This document shows, piece after piece, positions 56,984 through 64,000 of a stretch of DNA of 64,000 bases (its first letter is position 1; each line of letters opens with the position of its first letter). Source of the stretch: Affinundibacterium seohonense (GTDB taxonomy: Bacteria > Pseudomonadota > Gammaproteobacteria > Burkholderiales > Burkholderiaceae_D). Where the stretch lies: NCBI RefSeq assembly GCF_014284305.1, contig NZ_JACOFW010000001.1, positions 186,001 to 250,000 of the forward strand, read 5' to 3'. Below the pieces are notes generated by a model. That model had not been told where the DNA came from. It saw only the letters and a program-made list of their open reading frames with translations, and made no database searches. The translations under genes and the position numbers were made by a program.

Positions 56984-57910
56984 ATGTTTATGAAGCAAAG
57001 TTGGATCGTAAAAAATAGTATTACTGTATTACTGCTGGTACTGTTAAGTGCTTGTAATTCTGTGCCTAACAAGGCACCCGTGGTTGAGCGCAGCAAAGAA
57101 GCACCACAAGAATTAGAAAAAAAACCATCTGAAGTCATCGCAAAAACACCTAACTCCCGTCCCAGCTATACTGTAAAACGTGGTGATACGCTGTCGCGAA
57201 TTGCGCTCGACTATAATGTTAGTGTTAGTGATTTGGTAGCGTGGAATAATCTCAAAAATCCCAGTGACATTAAAGTCGATCAGGTTTTGTGGGTTGGTTC
57301 TCCCGATGCATCCGGTGTAAAAGTAACGCCGATTTCTAGTAATTCCGGGATTGAAGTCCGCAATTTAAATCCTATCAATCCAGCAACCCATAAAAGCTCT
57401 CCTAAGGGCGAAAAACGGCCTTACTCAGAAACGAATTTAGCTGAGTTGCAAAAAGCTGATAACAGTGGCGGTGTGGTAGTCGGCGTAAAGTCTGAAACTG
57501 GCACGACGAAACCTTCTGAAAAAGCCAGTACCGCTCCACAAGAGATTATCGATTGGATTTGGCCAGCGAATGGTAAGGTGATCGCGACATTTGAAGATCC
57601 CAAAAATAAAGGGATCGATATCAGTGGTAAAGTTGGACAAGATATTGTCGCGGTAGCCCCGGGTAAGGTGATTTACGAAGTCGGGGCCGTACGCGGATAT
57701 GGCAATATGCTCGTGATTACTCACGGAAATAATTATTTGTCGGTCTATGCCCACAACAAGACAAATTTGGTGAAAAAAGGCCAAACTGTTAGTAAAGGTC
57801 AGAAAATTGCTGAAATGGGCAATTCTGATAGTGAGACAGTGAAATTGCACTTTGAAATACGACAATCTGGTAAGCCGGTGGATCCATTAAAACTTTTACC
57901 TGCGCGATAA
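56984..57910 (+). CDS. nlpD: LysM/M23 murein hydrolase activator NlpD
   Basis: Outer-membrane lipoprotein that activates a cell-wall amidase at division. The 308 residues have a lipoprotein signal with lipobox LSAC near residue 24, a LysM domain (SYTVKRGDTLSRIALDY..., about 61-105), a Thr/Ser/Lys linker and a C-terminal LytM domain. The first metal ligand is replaced (NKGIDISG where active enzymes have H-x-G-x-D), as in E. coli NlpD, so it is an activator and not a peptidase. An ATG two codons in (56990) is also possible. rpoS follows, and in relatives its promoter often lies in nlpD. Confidence 0.93.
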   Translation: MFMKQSWIVKNSITVLLLVLLSACNSVPNKAPVVERSKEAPQELEKKPSEVIAKTPNSRPSYTVKRGDTLSRIALDYNVSVSDLVAWNNLKNPSDIKVDQVLWVGSPDASGVKVTPISSNSGIEVRNLNPINPATHKSSPKGEKRPYSETNLAELQKADNSGGVVVGVKSETGTTKPSEKASTAPQEIIDWIWPANGKVIATFEDPKNKGIDISGKVGQDIVAVAPGKVIYEVGAVRGYGNMLVITHGNNYLSVYAHNKTNLVKKGQTVSKGQKIAEMGNSDSETVKLHFEIRQSGKPVDPLKLLPAR

Positions 57911-57985
57911 AACCGTCGTTGGTGGTTTCTAAATAAATACCCACTTTTATCTTTGCACGATTCTTTCGAGATCTACAATTTAATT

Positions 57986-59026
57986 ATGCATAAACGTTCC
58001 CAGCAAGGCTCACAAGCGGATTCATCGGAAAACGATGTCCTCACTTTGCAATCAGAGTCTAACGAGGATGTCGTGGATGCTCAGCATGATGATGCAGTTG
58101 ATGATCGCGATGAAGACGAGAAATTTGAAGAAGTGCCATCGGTTGCGATTGCACCGATCGATGAAATTAAGAATATTTTAGCGGCAGAATTATCTACCGA
58201 TACCACCCAACATTATTTGAATCAAATCGGTACTAGACCACTATTTTGTGCTGCAGAAGAATTGCACTTTGCGACCTTGGCAAAACAGGGTAATTTTGAG
58301 GCCCGTCAAAAAATGATCGAGCACAACCTGCGCTTGGTTGTGTCAATCGCCAAGCACTATATCAATCGTGGTGTTGCTTTGCTTGATATGATAGAAGAAG
58401 GTAATTTAGGCTTGATGCATGCGATTGATAAGTTTGAACCTGAACGTGGATTTCGATTTTCAACCTATGCGACCTGGTGGATACGCCAAAGTATCGAGCG
58501 CGCCATCATGAATCAAGCGCGCACCATTCGATTGCCAGTCCATGTCGTACGTGAGCTGAATCAGATTTTGCGTGCGAAATACCATCTAGAGTCGCAGCAG
58601 CGCGACGGTAAAGATGCGACGATTGACGACATCGCGCATTTGGTCAATCGACCCCTGGATGAGGTTCAAGATATTCTGGCCTTGTCAGAGCATGCAATGT
58701 CGCTTGATACCCCTTTAGATGGTGATCCACAAAGTAGTTTGCTAGATATGTTGCCCGGTGATAGCGATCAAGGGCCTGATACGCAGGCCGAGCTTCATGA
58801 AGTTACCGTGTTGGTGCGGGATTGGCTAACCAAATTACCTGATAAACAAAGAATCGTCATTATGCGTCGTTTTGGGCTAGACAACGATGACCCAGTCACT
58901 CTAGAGACTTTGGCCGATGAAATGGGTATTACGCGTGAACGGGTGCGACAAATTCAGCAAGAAGCCTTAATTAAATTGAAACGCAGTTTTGCCTCACGTG
59001 GTGTTGCTAGGGATGCTTTACTGTAG
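57986..59026 (+). CDS. rpoS: RNA polymerase sigma factor RpoS
   Basis: Stationary-phase and general stress sigma factor. From the ATG at 57986 it has 346 residues; an open frame from a TTG at 57953 is less likely. The N-terminal 70 residues are acidic (Asp/Glu-rich), longer than in E. coli. Region 1.2 ([15 protein letters not shown]), region 2 ([20 protein letters not shown]), region 3 and region 4 with [19 protein letters not shown] are all present. The surE-pcm-nlpD-rpoS order is typical. No Shine-Dalgarno is seen; TACAAT lies 6 bp upstream. Confidence 0.95.
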   Translation: MHKRSQQGSQADSSENDVLTLQSESNEDVVDAQHDDAVDDRDEDEKFEEVPSVAIAPIDEIKNILAAELSTDTTQHYLNQIGTRPLFCAAEELHFATLAKQGNFEARQKMIEHNLRLVVSIAKHYINRGVALLDMIEEGNLGLMHAIDKFEPERGFRFSTYATWWIRQSIERAIMNQARTIRLPVHVVRELNQILRAKYHLESQQRDGKDATIDDIAHLVNRPLDEVQDILALSEHAMSLDTPLDGDPQSSLLDMLPGDSDQGPDTQAELHEVTVLVRDWLTKLPDKQRIVIMRRFGLDNDDPVTLETLADEMGITRERVRQIQQEALIKLKRSFASRGVARDALL

Positions 59027-59066
59027 ACAACGTCTTAGTTCTCCCTTTTTGAATCGTAGCGCTATG

Positions 59067-59095
59067 TTCTGATCTGCGGATTAAAACGGTATAAT
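59067..59095 (+). promoter_or_regulatory. Likely promoter of rlmD
   Basis: A perfect TATAAT (59090-59095) with a poor -35 match (TTCTGA, 59067-59072) at 17 bp. It lies 56 bp before the rlmD ATG. Confidence 0.5.
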
Positions 59096-59151
59096 CTTGG
59101 CTCATTTGAACCCACTATCTACTTGACGCGATTGCGTCATTTTTTATTATT

Positions 59152-60486
59152 ATGAATACAATTAATATCCGTTCCTTGGACATGGATGCACGCGGCGTTG
59201 GTCATCTCGAAAATGAAGATGGCACGCAAGGTAAAGTCGTTTTTGTCGAAGGCGCATTGCCAGGTGAAGTTGTGGGTTTCAATACTTACCGCAAAAAGCC
59301 CAGCTGGGAAGCCGCAACATTAGGCCCAATTGTTAAAGAATCCTCACAAAGAATTACGCCTAAGTGCCCGCACTATGGTGTTTGTGGGGGCTGTTCAATG
59401 CAACATCTAGAACCCAATGCGCAAGTGGCAATGAAACAACGAGTATTAGAAGACAATCTCGGACATATCGGTAAAGTCAGGCCTGAAATGGTGATGCGTC
59501 CGATTTATGGACCGACTTGGGGCTATCGTTATCGTGCCCGTTTATCGGTCCGCAATGTGCATAAAAAAGGTATCGTATTGGTAGGTTTTCACGAGAAAAA
59601 ATCTCGTTATGTCGCCAATATGGAAACCTGCGAAATTTTGCCGCCACACATTTCCAAAATGCTCATGCCGCTACGGGATTTGATCACGTCATTAACAATC
59701 ATTGAGGCATTGCCACAAATTGAATTAGCGATCGGTGAAGGCGTTACAGCGATGGTATTGCGTATCATGCAACCGCTAGGTGATGGTGATGCGGAAAAAT
59801 TGAAGGCCTTTGCCGATTTGCATGAGGTGCAATGGTGGTTGCAAACTGCTGGCCCAGATAGTGCTGAGCCGTATTATCCTGCTGAGACAGATTTGCATTA
59901 TTTATTACCTGAGTTCGGCGTCAAAATGCCGTTCAAGCCGACTGACTTCACCCAAGTGAACCACCACATTAATCGTGTCTTAGTCGCCCGAGCTTTGGGC
60001 TTACTCGATGTGCAAGAGAATGAGCGTATTCTCGATTTGTTCTGTGGCTTGGGTAATTTCACGTTACCAATCGCGACACAAGCGCGAGAAGTCGTAGGCA
60101 TCGAAGGTAGTGCAGCTTTAACTGAGCGCGCATTGACAAATGCAAAAGCCAACGGACTCGATGCAAAAACTTCTTTCGCAACGCGCAATTTGTTTGAAGC
60201 CAAGGCCGAAGATTTTGTGGCGTTAGGTAAATTTGATCGCTTCTTAATTGATCCACCACGCGATGGGGCAATGGCAGTTTGTCAGGCCTTAATTGATCTT
60301 AGTAAGTTCGCACCAGAACTACTTCCTAAACGTATTGTGTATGTATCCTGCAGTCCATCAACATTAGCACGCGATGCTGGGATGTTGGTCAATGAAGCTG
60401 GTTACAAAATGAGTAAAGCTGGCGTGGTGAATATGTTTCCACATACGTCGCACGTGGAGTCGATGGCAGTGTTTGATTTGCTCTGA
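59152..60486 (+). CDS. rlmD: 23S rRNA (uracil-1939-C5)-methyltransferase RlmD
   Basis: Methylates U1939 of 23S rRNA. The 444 residues begin with a TRAM domain (about 1-60), then an Fe-S cluster motif (CPHYGVCGGCSMQH, with a further cysteine in ETCEILPP) and a Rossmann methyltransferase with DLFCGLGNFTLPIA, IDPPRDG and the catalytic cysteine in VYVSCSPSTLARD. The C-terminal FPHTSHVESMAVF is typical of the RlmD/RumA family. A single gene with its own promoter and terminator. Confidence 0.95.
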   Translation: MNTINIRSLDMDARGVGHLENEDGTQGKVVFVEGALPGEVVGFNTYRKKPSWEAATLGPIVKESSQRITPKCPHYGVCGGCSMQHLEPNAQVAMKQRVLEDNLGHIGKVRPEMVMRPIYGPTWGYRYRARLSVRNVHKKGIVLVGFHEKKSRYVANMETCEILPPHISKMLMPLRDLITSLTIIEALPQIELAIGEGVTAMVLRIMQPLGDGDAEKLKAFADLHEVQWWLQTAGPDSAEPYYPAETDLHYLLPEFGVKMPFKPTDFTQVNHHINRVLVARALGLLDVQENERILDLFCGLGNFTLPIATQAREVVGIEGSAALTERALTNAKANGLDAKTSFATRNLFEAKAEDFVALGKFDRFLIDPPRDGAMAVCQALIDLSKFAPELLPKRIVYVSCSPSTLARDAGMLVNEAGYKMSKAGVVNMFPHTSHVESMAVFDLL

Positions 60487-60505
60487 TGCACTGATTCCTC
60501 AATGC

Positions 60506-60535
60506 AAAAAGCCGACTACGACGTCGGCTTTTTTT
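60506..60535. terminator. Bidirectional terminator between rlmD and ppsR
   Basis: AAAAAGCCGAC and its complement form an 11-bp stem with a 6-base loop and a T tract on both strands, between two convergent genes. Confidence 0.92.
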
Positions 60536-60541
60536 GTTAGT

Positions 60542-61387
60542 TCATAAGCGTGAATCAGGTTTTACTTCTTGCAGAATCGTAGTGGCAATCTCTTCGATGG
60601 ATTTCGCCGTCGACGATAGCCATCGTATGCCCTCACGCTTCATCATGGCTTCTGCCTCGTTCACTTCGTAGCGACAGTTTTCCAAAGACGCATACTTACT
60701 GCCTGGACGGCGCTCGTTACGAATTTCTGAAAGACGTTCGGGGGCAATGCTGAGGCCGAATATTTTTCCCTTAAACTCTGGTAATGCAGACGGTAATTTG
60801 CCACGTTCAAAATCATCTGGAATGAGTGGATAATTCGCGGCCTTAATACCGTATTGCATTGCCAAATACAGGGTGGTCGGAGTTTTGCCCGAACGTGACA
60901 CGCCAACCAATATTACATCGGCCATCGATAGATTTTTATTTGATTGACCGTCGTCATGTGCCAGTGAGAAATTGATCGCCTCAATCCGGTTTTTATATTC
61001 TTCGGTATCTGCGATATTGTGGCTGCGACCCACTGTATGCGTAGATTTAATCCCAAGCTCTTCTTCTAAGGGCGCGACAAAAGTTTGAATCAAATCCATG
61101 TGCAAACCCTTGGATTTGAAAATGACATTCGCCAAATCTGGCTTTACCAGGGTAGAAAACACGATAGGTCGATTACCGGTTAACTCAAAAGCTTCATTAA
61201 TACGCCTTACCGCGTCTTCCGCTTTGTCAATATCATCAATAAATGGCAAACGTACTTGCTTAAACTTAAGGTCGAATTGTGTTATGACGGAGTGTCCAAA
61301 CGCCTCTGCTGTGATGCCAGTTCCATCAGAAACGAAGAAAACCGTACGATTGGCAACAGGAAGTACTGGTGAATTATGATCTGGCAT
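60542..61387 (-). CDS. ppsR: Phosphoenolpyruvate synthase regulatory protein (PpsR)
   Basis: Bifunctional serine/threonine kinase and pyrophosphorylase that switches PEP synthase off (ADP-dependent phosphorylation) and on (phosphate-dependent). The 281 residues belong to the DUF299 family: [18 protein letters not shown] near the N-terminus, the P-loop [24 protein letters not shown] and [20 protein letters not shown]. It is transcribed away from ppsA, its target enzyme, across a 293-bp gap. Confidence 0.95.
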   Translation of the reverse strand: MPDHNSPVLPVANRTVFFVSDGTGITAEAFGHSVITQFDLKFKQVRLPFIDDIDKAEDAVRRINEAFELTGNRPIVFSTLVKPDLANVIFKSKGLHMDLIQTFVAPLEEELGIKSTHTVGRSHNIADTEEYKNRIEAINFSLAHDDGQSNKNLSMADVILVGVSRSGKTPTTLYLAMQYGIKAANYPLIPDDFERGKLPSALPEFKGKIFGLSIAPERLSEIRNERRPGSKYASLENCRYEVNEAEAMMKREGIRWLSSTAKSIEEIATTILQEVKPDSRL

Positions 61388-61680
61388 AGGGTGTAGTTGT
61401 CAAATGTAGGTCAAATGAAGAGTGAAAATTGTACAGTAATTGATTGGGTAAACAAGGAATGTAGGAGAAATTCGACAAACTAAATATATCGAATTAGAAA
61501 GATCATAAAAATTTTCTGCTAAATGTGATTTTTGCAGCGCACAAGGTAAAATGCTGATCAATGTCACGTTGATGCTGGCAACAAAATAATAAATAAGCCA
61601 ATACACAACGAACCGATGCGCAGCCGTTTTGCGCAGCGACGCAGTGCGAAAGATTTCTTATCATCAAAAAAGAGGTTGTT

Positions 61681-64000
61681 ATGTCTAACGCAGCAAATAT
61701 CGAGGCAAGCAGTGATTCTGTGTATGTAGCCTCGTTCGAAAACTTACGGATGACCGATGTTGATTCCGTAGGCGGTAAAAATGCTTCCCTTGGCGAAATG
61801 ATTAGCCAGCTTGCTTCTGCAGGCGTGCGAGTTCCGGGTGGTTTCGCCACCACGGCACAAGCATTCCGAGATTTCTTGTCTCACAGTATCGACGGTGGTT
61901 TGCCATTGGCACAGCGCATTGCAGATCGTCTCGCCACTTTGGATATCGAAGACGTCAAAGAATTGGCTAGAGCCGGTGCGGAGATTCGTCAATGGATTAT
62001 CGATACGCCTTTCCAGCCACGTCTGCAAAAAGAGATTGAAGAGTTCTATAACAAACTCGTTGCCGACTCGACTGCAGAAATGTCGTTCGCAGTACGCTCG
62101 TCTGCAACCGCCGAAGATTTGCCGGATGCGTCATTCGCAGGCCAACAAGAAACTTTCCTCAATGTCGTTGGTATCGACAATGTGTTGGAAGCGATGAAAC
62201 ATGTGTTCGCTTCTTTATACAATGATCGTGCAATTTCGTATCGTGTTCATAAAGGCTTCACGCATGCGGAAGTGGCATTGTCTGCTGGTGTACAACGCAT
62301 GGTGCGCTCGGATTTGGGTGCGGCTGGTGTGATGTTCACAATTGATACTGAGTCTGGTTTTAAAGACGTGGTGTTTATTACGTCTAGTTACGGCCTTGGC
62401 GAAACTGTGGTGCAAGGTGCGGTGAATCCGGATGAATTCTATGTGCATAAGCCGATGCTGGAATTAGGCAAACTGCCAGTGATCCGTCGCAATATCGGTT
62501 CCAAATTGATCAAGATGGAATTCACAGGCGAAGCCAAAGCGGGTCGTTCTGTGAAGACAGTCGATGTGCCTATCGAACTGCGTAACCGTTATTCTTTGAA
62601 CGATACTGAAGTCGTTGAATTAGCGAAATATGCGGTGATCATTGAGAAACATTATGGTCGTCCGATGGACATCGAGTGGGGCAAAGATGGACGCGATGGC
62701 AAACTCTACATCTTGCAAGCACGTCCAGAAACAGTGAAATCACAGCAAAAAGCAACCGACGCTCAACAACGATTTAAGCTCAAAGGCACAGGCGCAGTAT
62801 TGGTTTCCGGTCGTGCGATTGGTCAAAAAATTGGTGCGGGCCGTGTACGTGTGATTCACGATCCTTCCGAAATGGAACGCGTACAACCAGGTGACGTATT
62901 GGTCGCGGATATGACCGATCCTAACTGGGAACCGGTCATGAAACGCGCTGCTGCTATCGTCACTAATCGAGGCGGTCGTACTTGCCACGCGGCGATCATT
63001 GCACGTGAGCTCGGTGTGCCAGCGGTGGTTGGTTGTGGTGATGCGACTGACTTGTTAAAAGACGGCACACTTGTAACCGTATCTTGCGCCGAAGGTGACG
63101 AAGGTAAGATTTATGACGGTTTGATTGAAACCGAAGTCACTGAAGAAGTTCGTGGCGAATTACCGAAATTGCCTTTGAAGATTATGCTGAACGTCGGTAA
63201 TCCGCAATTAGCATTTGATTTCCAATCAGTGCCGAACGAAGGCGTGGGCTTGGCGCGTTTGGAATTCATCATCAATAACAATATCGGCGTACATCCAAAA
63301 GCAATCTTGGAATACCCAAATATTGATCCAGACTTGAAAAAAGCGGTTGAATCAGTAGCACGTGGTCACGCATCACCAAAAGCGTTTTACGTCGACAAAT
63401 TGGCAGAAGGTGTAGCAACGATCGCAGCCGCTTTCTGGCCTAAAAAAGTCATCGTACGCTTGTCTGATTTTAAATCCAATGAGTACAAAAAACTCATCGG
63501 TGGCACACGCTACGAACCGGACGAAGAAAATCCAATGTTAGGTTTCCGTGGCGCGGCACGTTATTTGGCCAGCGATTTCGCCGAGTCTTTTGAAATGGAA
63601 TGCACGGCAATGAAACGCGTGCGTAACGACATGGGATTGACCAACGTCGAGATCATGGTGCCTTTCGTAAGAACTTTAGGTCAGGCAGAAAAAGTCGTGA
63701 ATTTGCTCGGTAAAAATGGCTTAAAACGCGGTGAAAATGGCCTACGTTTGATCATGATGTGCGAAGTCCCTTCGAATGCGATTCTGGCTGAAGAGTTCTT
63801 AGAATTCTTCGACGGTTTCTCTATCGGTTCCAATGATTTGACGCAGTTAACCTTGGGGCTAGATCGTGACTCCGGCATGGAGTTGTTAGCAGCAGATTTT
63901 GATGAGCGTGATCCTGCAGTCAAAGCGATGTTGTCACGTGCGATTTCTGCCTGCCTCAAAGCAGGTAAGTACGTCGGCATTTGCGGTCAGGGACCTTCTG
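61681..64000 (+). CDS. ppsA: Phosphoenolpyruvate synthase (3' end beyond window)
   Basis: Makes phosphoenolpyruvate from pyruvate and ATP with release of AMP and phosphate, for gluconeogenesis. 773 codons are present and the frame runs off the end. The N-terminal ATP-grasp domain has [31 protein letters not shown] and [15 protein letters not shown]. The phosphohistidine domain has the catalytic His436 in GGRTCHAAI, and the PEP-binding barrel ([18 protein letters not shown]) follows. GAGG lies 6 bp before the ATG. It diverges from ppsR. I see no gene in the 293-bp gap; a -10-like TAAAAT is at 61547-61552. Confidence 0.96.
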   Translation, partial: MSNAANIEASSDSVYVASFENLRMTDVDSVGGKNASLGEMISQLASAGVRVPGGFATTAQAFRDFLSHSIDGGLPLAQRIADRLATLDIEDVKELARAGAEIRQWIIDTPFQPRLQKEIEEFYNKLVADSTAEMSFAVRSSATAEDLPDASFAGQQETFLNVVGIDNVLEAMKHVFASLYNDRAISYRVHKGFTHAEVALSAGVQRMVRSDLGAAGVMFTIDTESGFKDVVFITSSYGLGETVVQGAVNPDEFYVHKPMLELGKLPVIRRNIGSKLIKMEFTGEAKAGRSVKTVDVPIELRNRYSLNDTEVVELAKYAVIIEKHYGRPMDIEWGKDGRDGKLYILQARPETVKSQQKATDAQQRFKLKGTGAVLVSGRAIGQKIGAGRVRVIHDPSEMERVQPGDVLVADMTDPNWEPVMKRAAAIVTNRGGRTCHAAIIARELGVPAVVGCGDATDLLKDGTLVTVSCAEGDEGKIYDGLIETEVTEEVRGELPKLPLKIMLNVGNPQLAFDFQSVPNEGVGLARLEFIINNNIGVHPKAILEYPNIDPDLKKAVESVARGHASPKAFYVDKLAEGVATIAAAFWPKKVIVRLSDFKSNEYKKLIGGTRYEPDEENPMLGFRGAARYLASDFAESFEMECTAMKRVRNDMGLTNVEIMVPFVRTLGQAEKVVNLLGKNGLKRGENGLRLIMMCEVPSNAILAEEFLEFFDGFSIGSNDLTQLTLGLDRDSGMELLAADFDERDPAVKAMLSRAISACLKAGKYVGICGQGPS

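Noticed and set aside
1..64000. CRISPR arrays, insertion sequences, prophage, integrase or tRNA genes
   Set aside because: No regularly spaced repeats, transposase or integrase motifs, or tRNA cloverleaf with a T-loop sequence were found on reading the window; a covariance-model search would be needed to exclude small RNAs.

Overview
The window is a contiguous stretch of chromosome from a low-to-moderate GC betaproteobacterium, most likely Burkholderiales/Oxalobacteraceae (an Undibacterium-like relative). This is inference from protein style and gene order: trpF-trpB-trpA-accD-folC-dedD-cvpA-purF; surE-pcm-nlpD-rpoS-rlmD; ffs-dnaX-ybaB-recR; ppsR divergent from ppsA. No tRNA, rRNA operon, CRISPR array, phage or insertion sequence is visible. 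Coding density is high, with only a few gaps near or above 300 bp.

Layout. 1-10.1 kb is core metabolism: isocitrate lyase, the distal tryptophan genes, acetyl-CoA carboxylase beta, folylpolyglutamate synthase, a SPOR protein, CvpA and PurF. 10.2-15.1 kb holds an ABC-2 exporter pair and a TonB-dependent receptor with a terminator-like hairpin directly before it. 15.1-21.5 kb has three minus-strand genes (a TPR-GAF-GGDEF diguanylate cyclase, a stand-alone GspE/PilB-type ATPase, a spermidine-synthase-like protein) and a glycine-zipper lipoprotein. 21.5-30.6 kb has htpG with a good sigma-32-type promoter, typA, a DMT transporter, the tRNA hydroxylation gene trhP, ribBX, ribH and nusB. 30.6-41.4 kb has a DUF3224 protein divergent from a LysR regulator, a lytic transglycosylase, ubiD, the 4.5S SRP RNA, dnaX-ybaB-recR, a CoA-transferase, a MarC protein and a DUF1289 protein.

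41.7-52.8 kb is a complete type II secretion operon in the order G-H-I-J-K-L-M-N-D-E-F-C, encoding pseudopilins, inner-membrane platform, secretin, ATPase and a short GspC without a PDZ domain. Right after it lies a uracil-DNA-glycosylase-fold protein whose catalytic motif is altered. 53.9-61.4 kb carries an HD-GYP c-di-GMP phosphodiesterase, surE-pcm-nlpD-rpoS, rlmD and ppsR. The window ends inside ppsA.

Most of the window is ordinary housekeeping DNA and I do not see a clear undescribed multi-gene system. The items most worth a second look are the altered uracil-DNA-glycosylase homologue, the terminator-like hairpin 16 bp before the TonB receptor start, two adjacent perfect inverted repeats between trpA and accD, the htpG heat-shock promoter, and start codons (surE, dnaX, rpoS) that sit just after a -10-like hexamer with no evident ribosome binding site. 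Many start codons were moved from the longest possible reading frame to an internal ATG using Shine-Dalgarno position, family alignment or terminator overlap.
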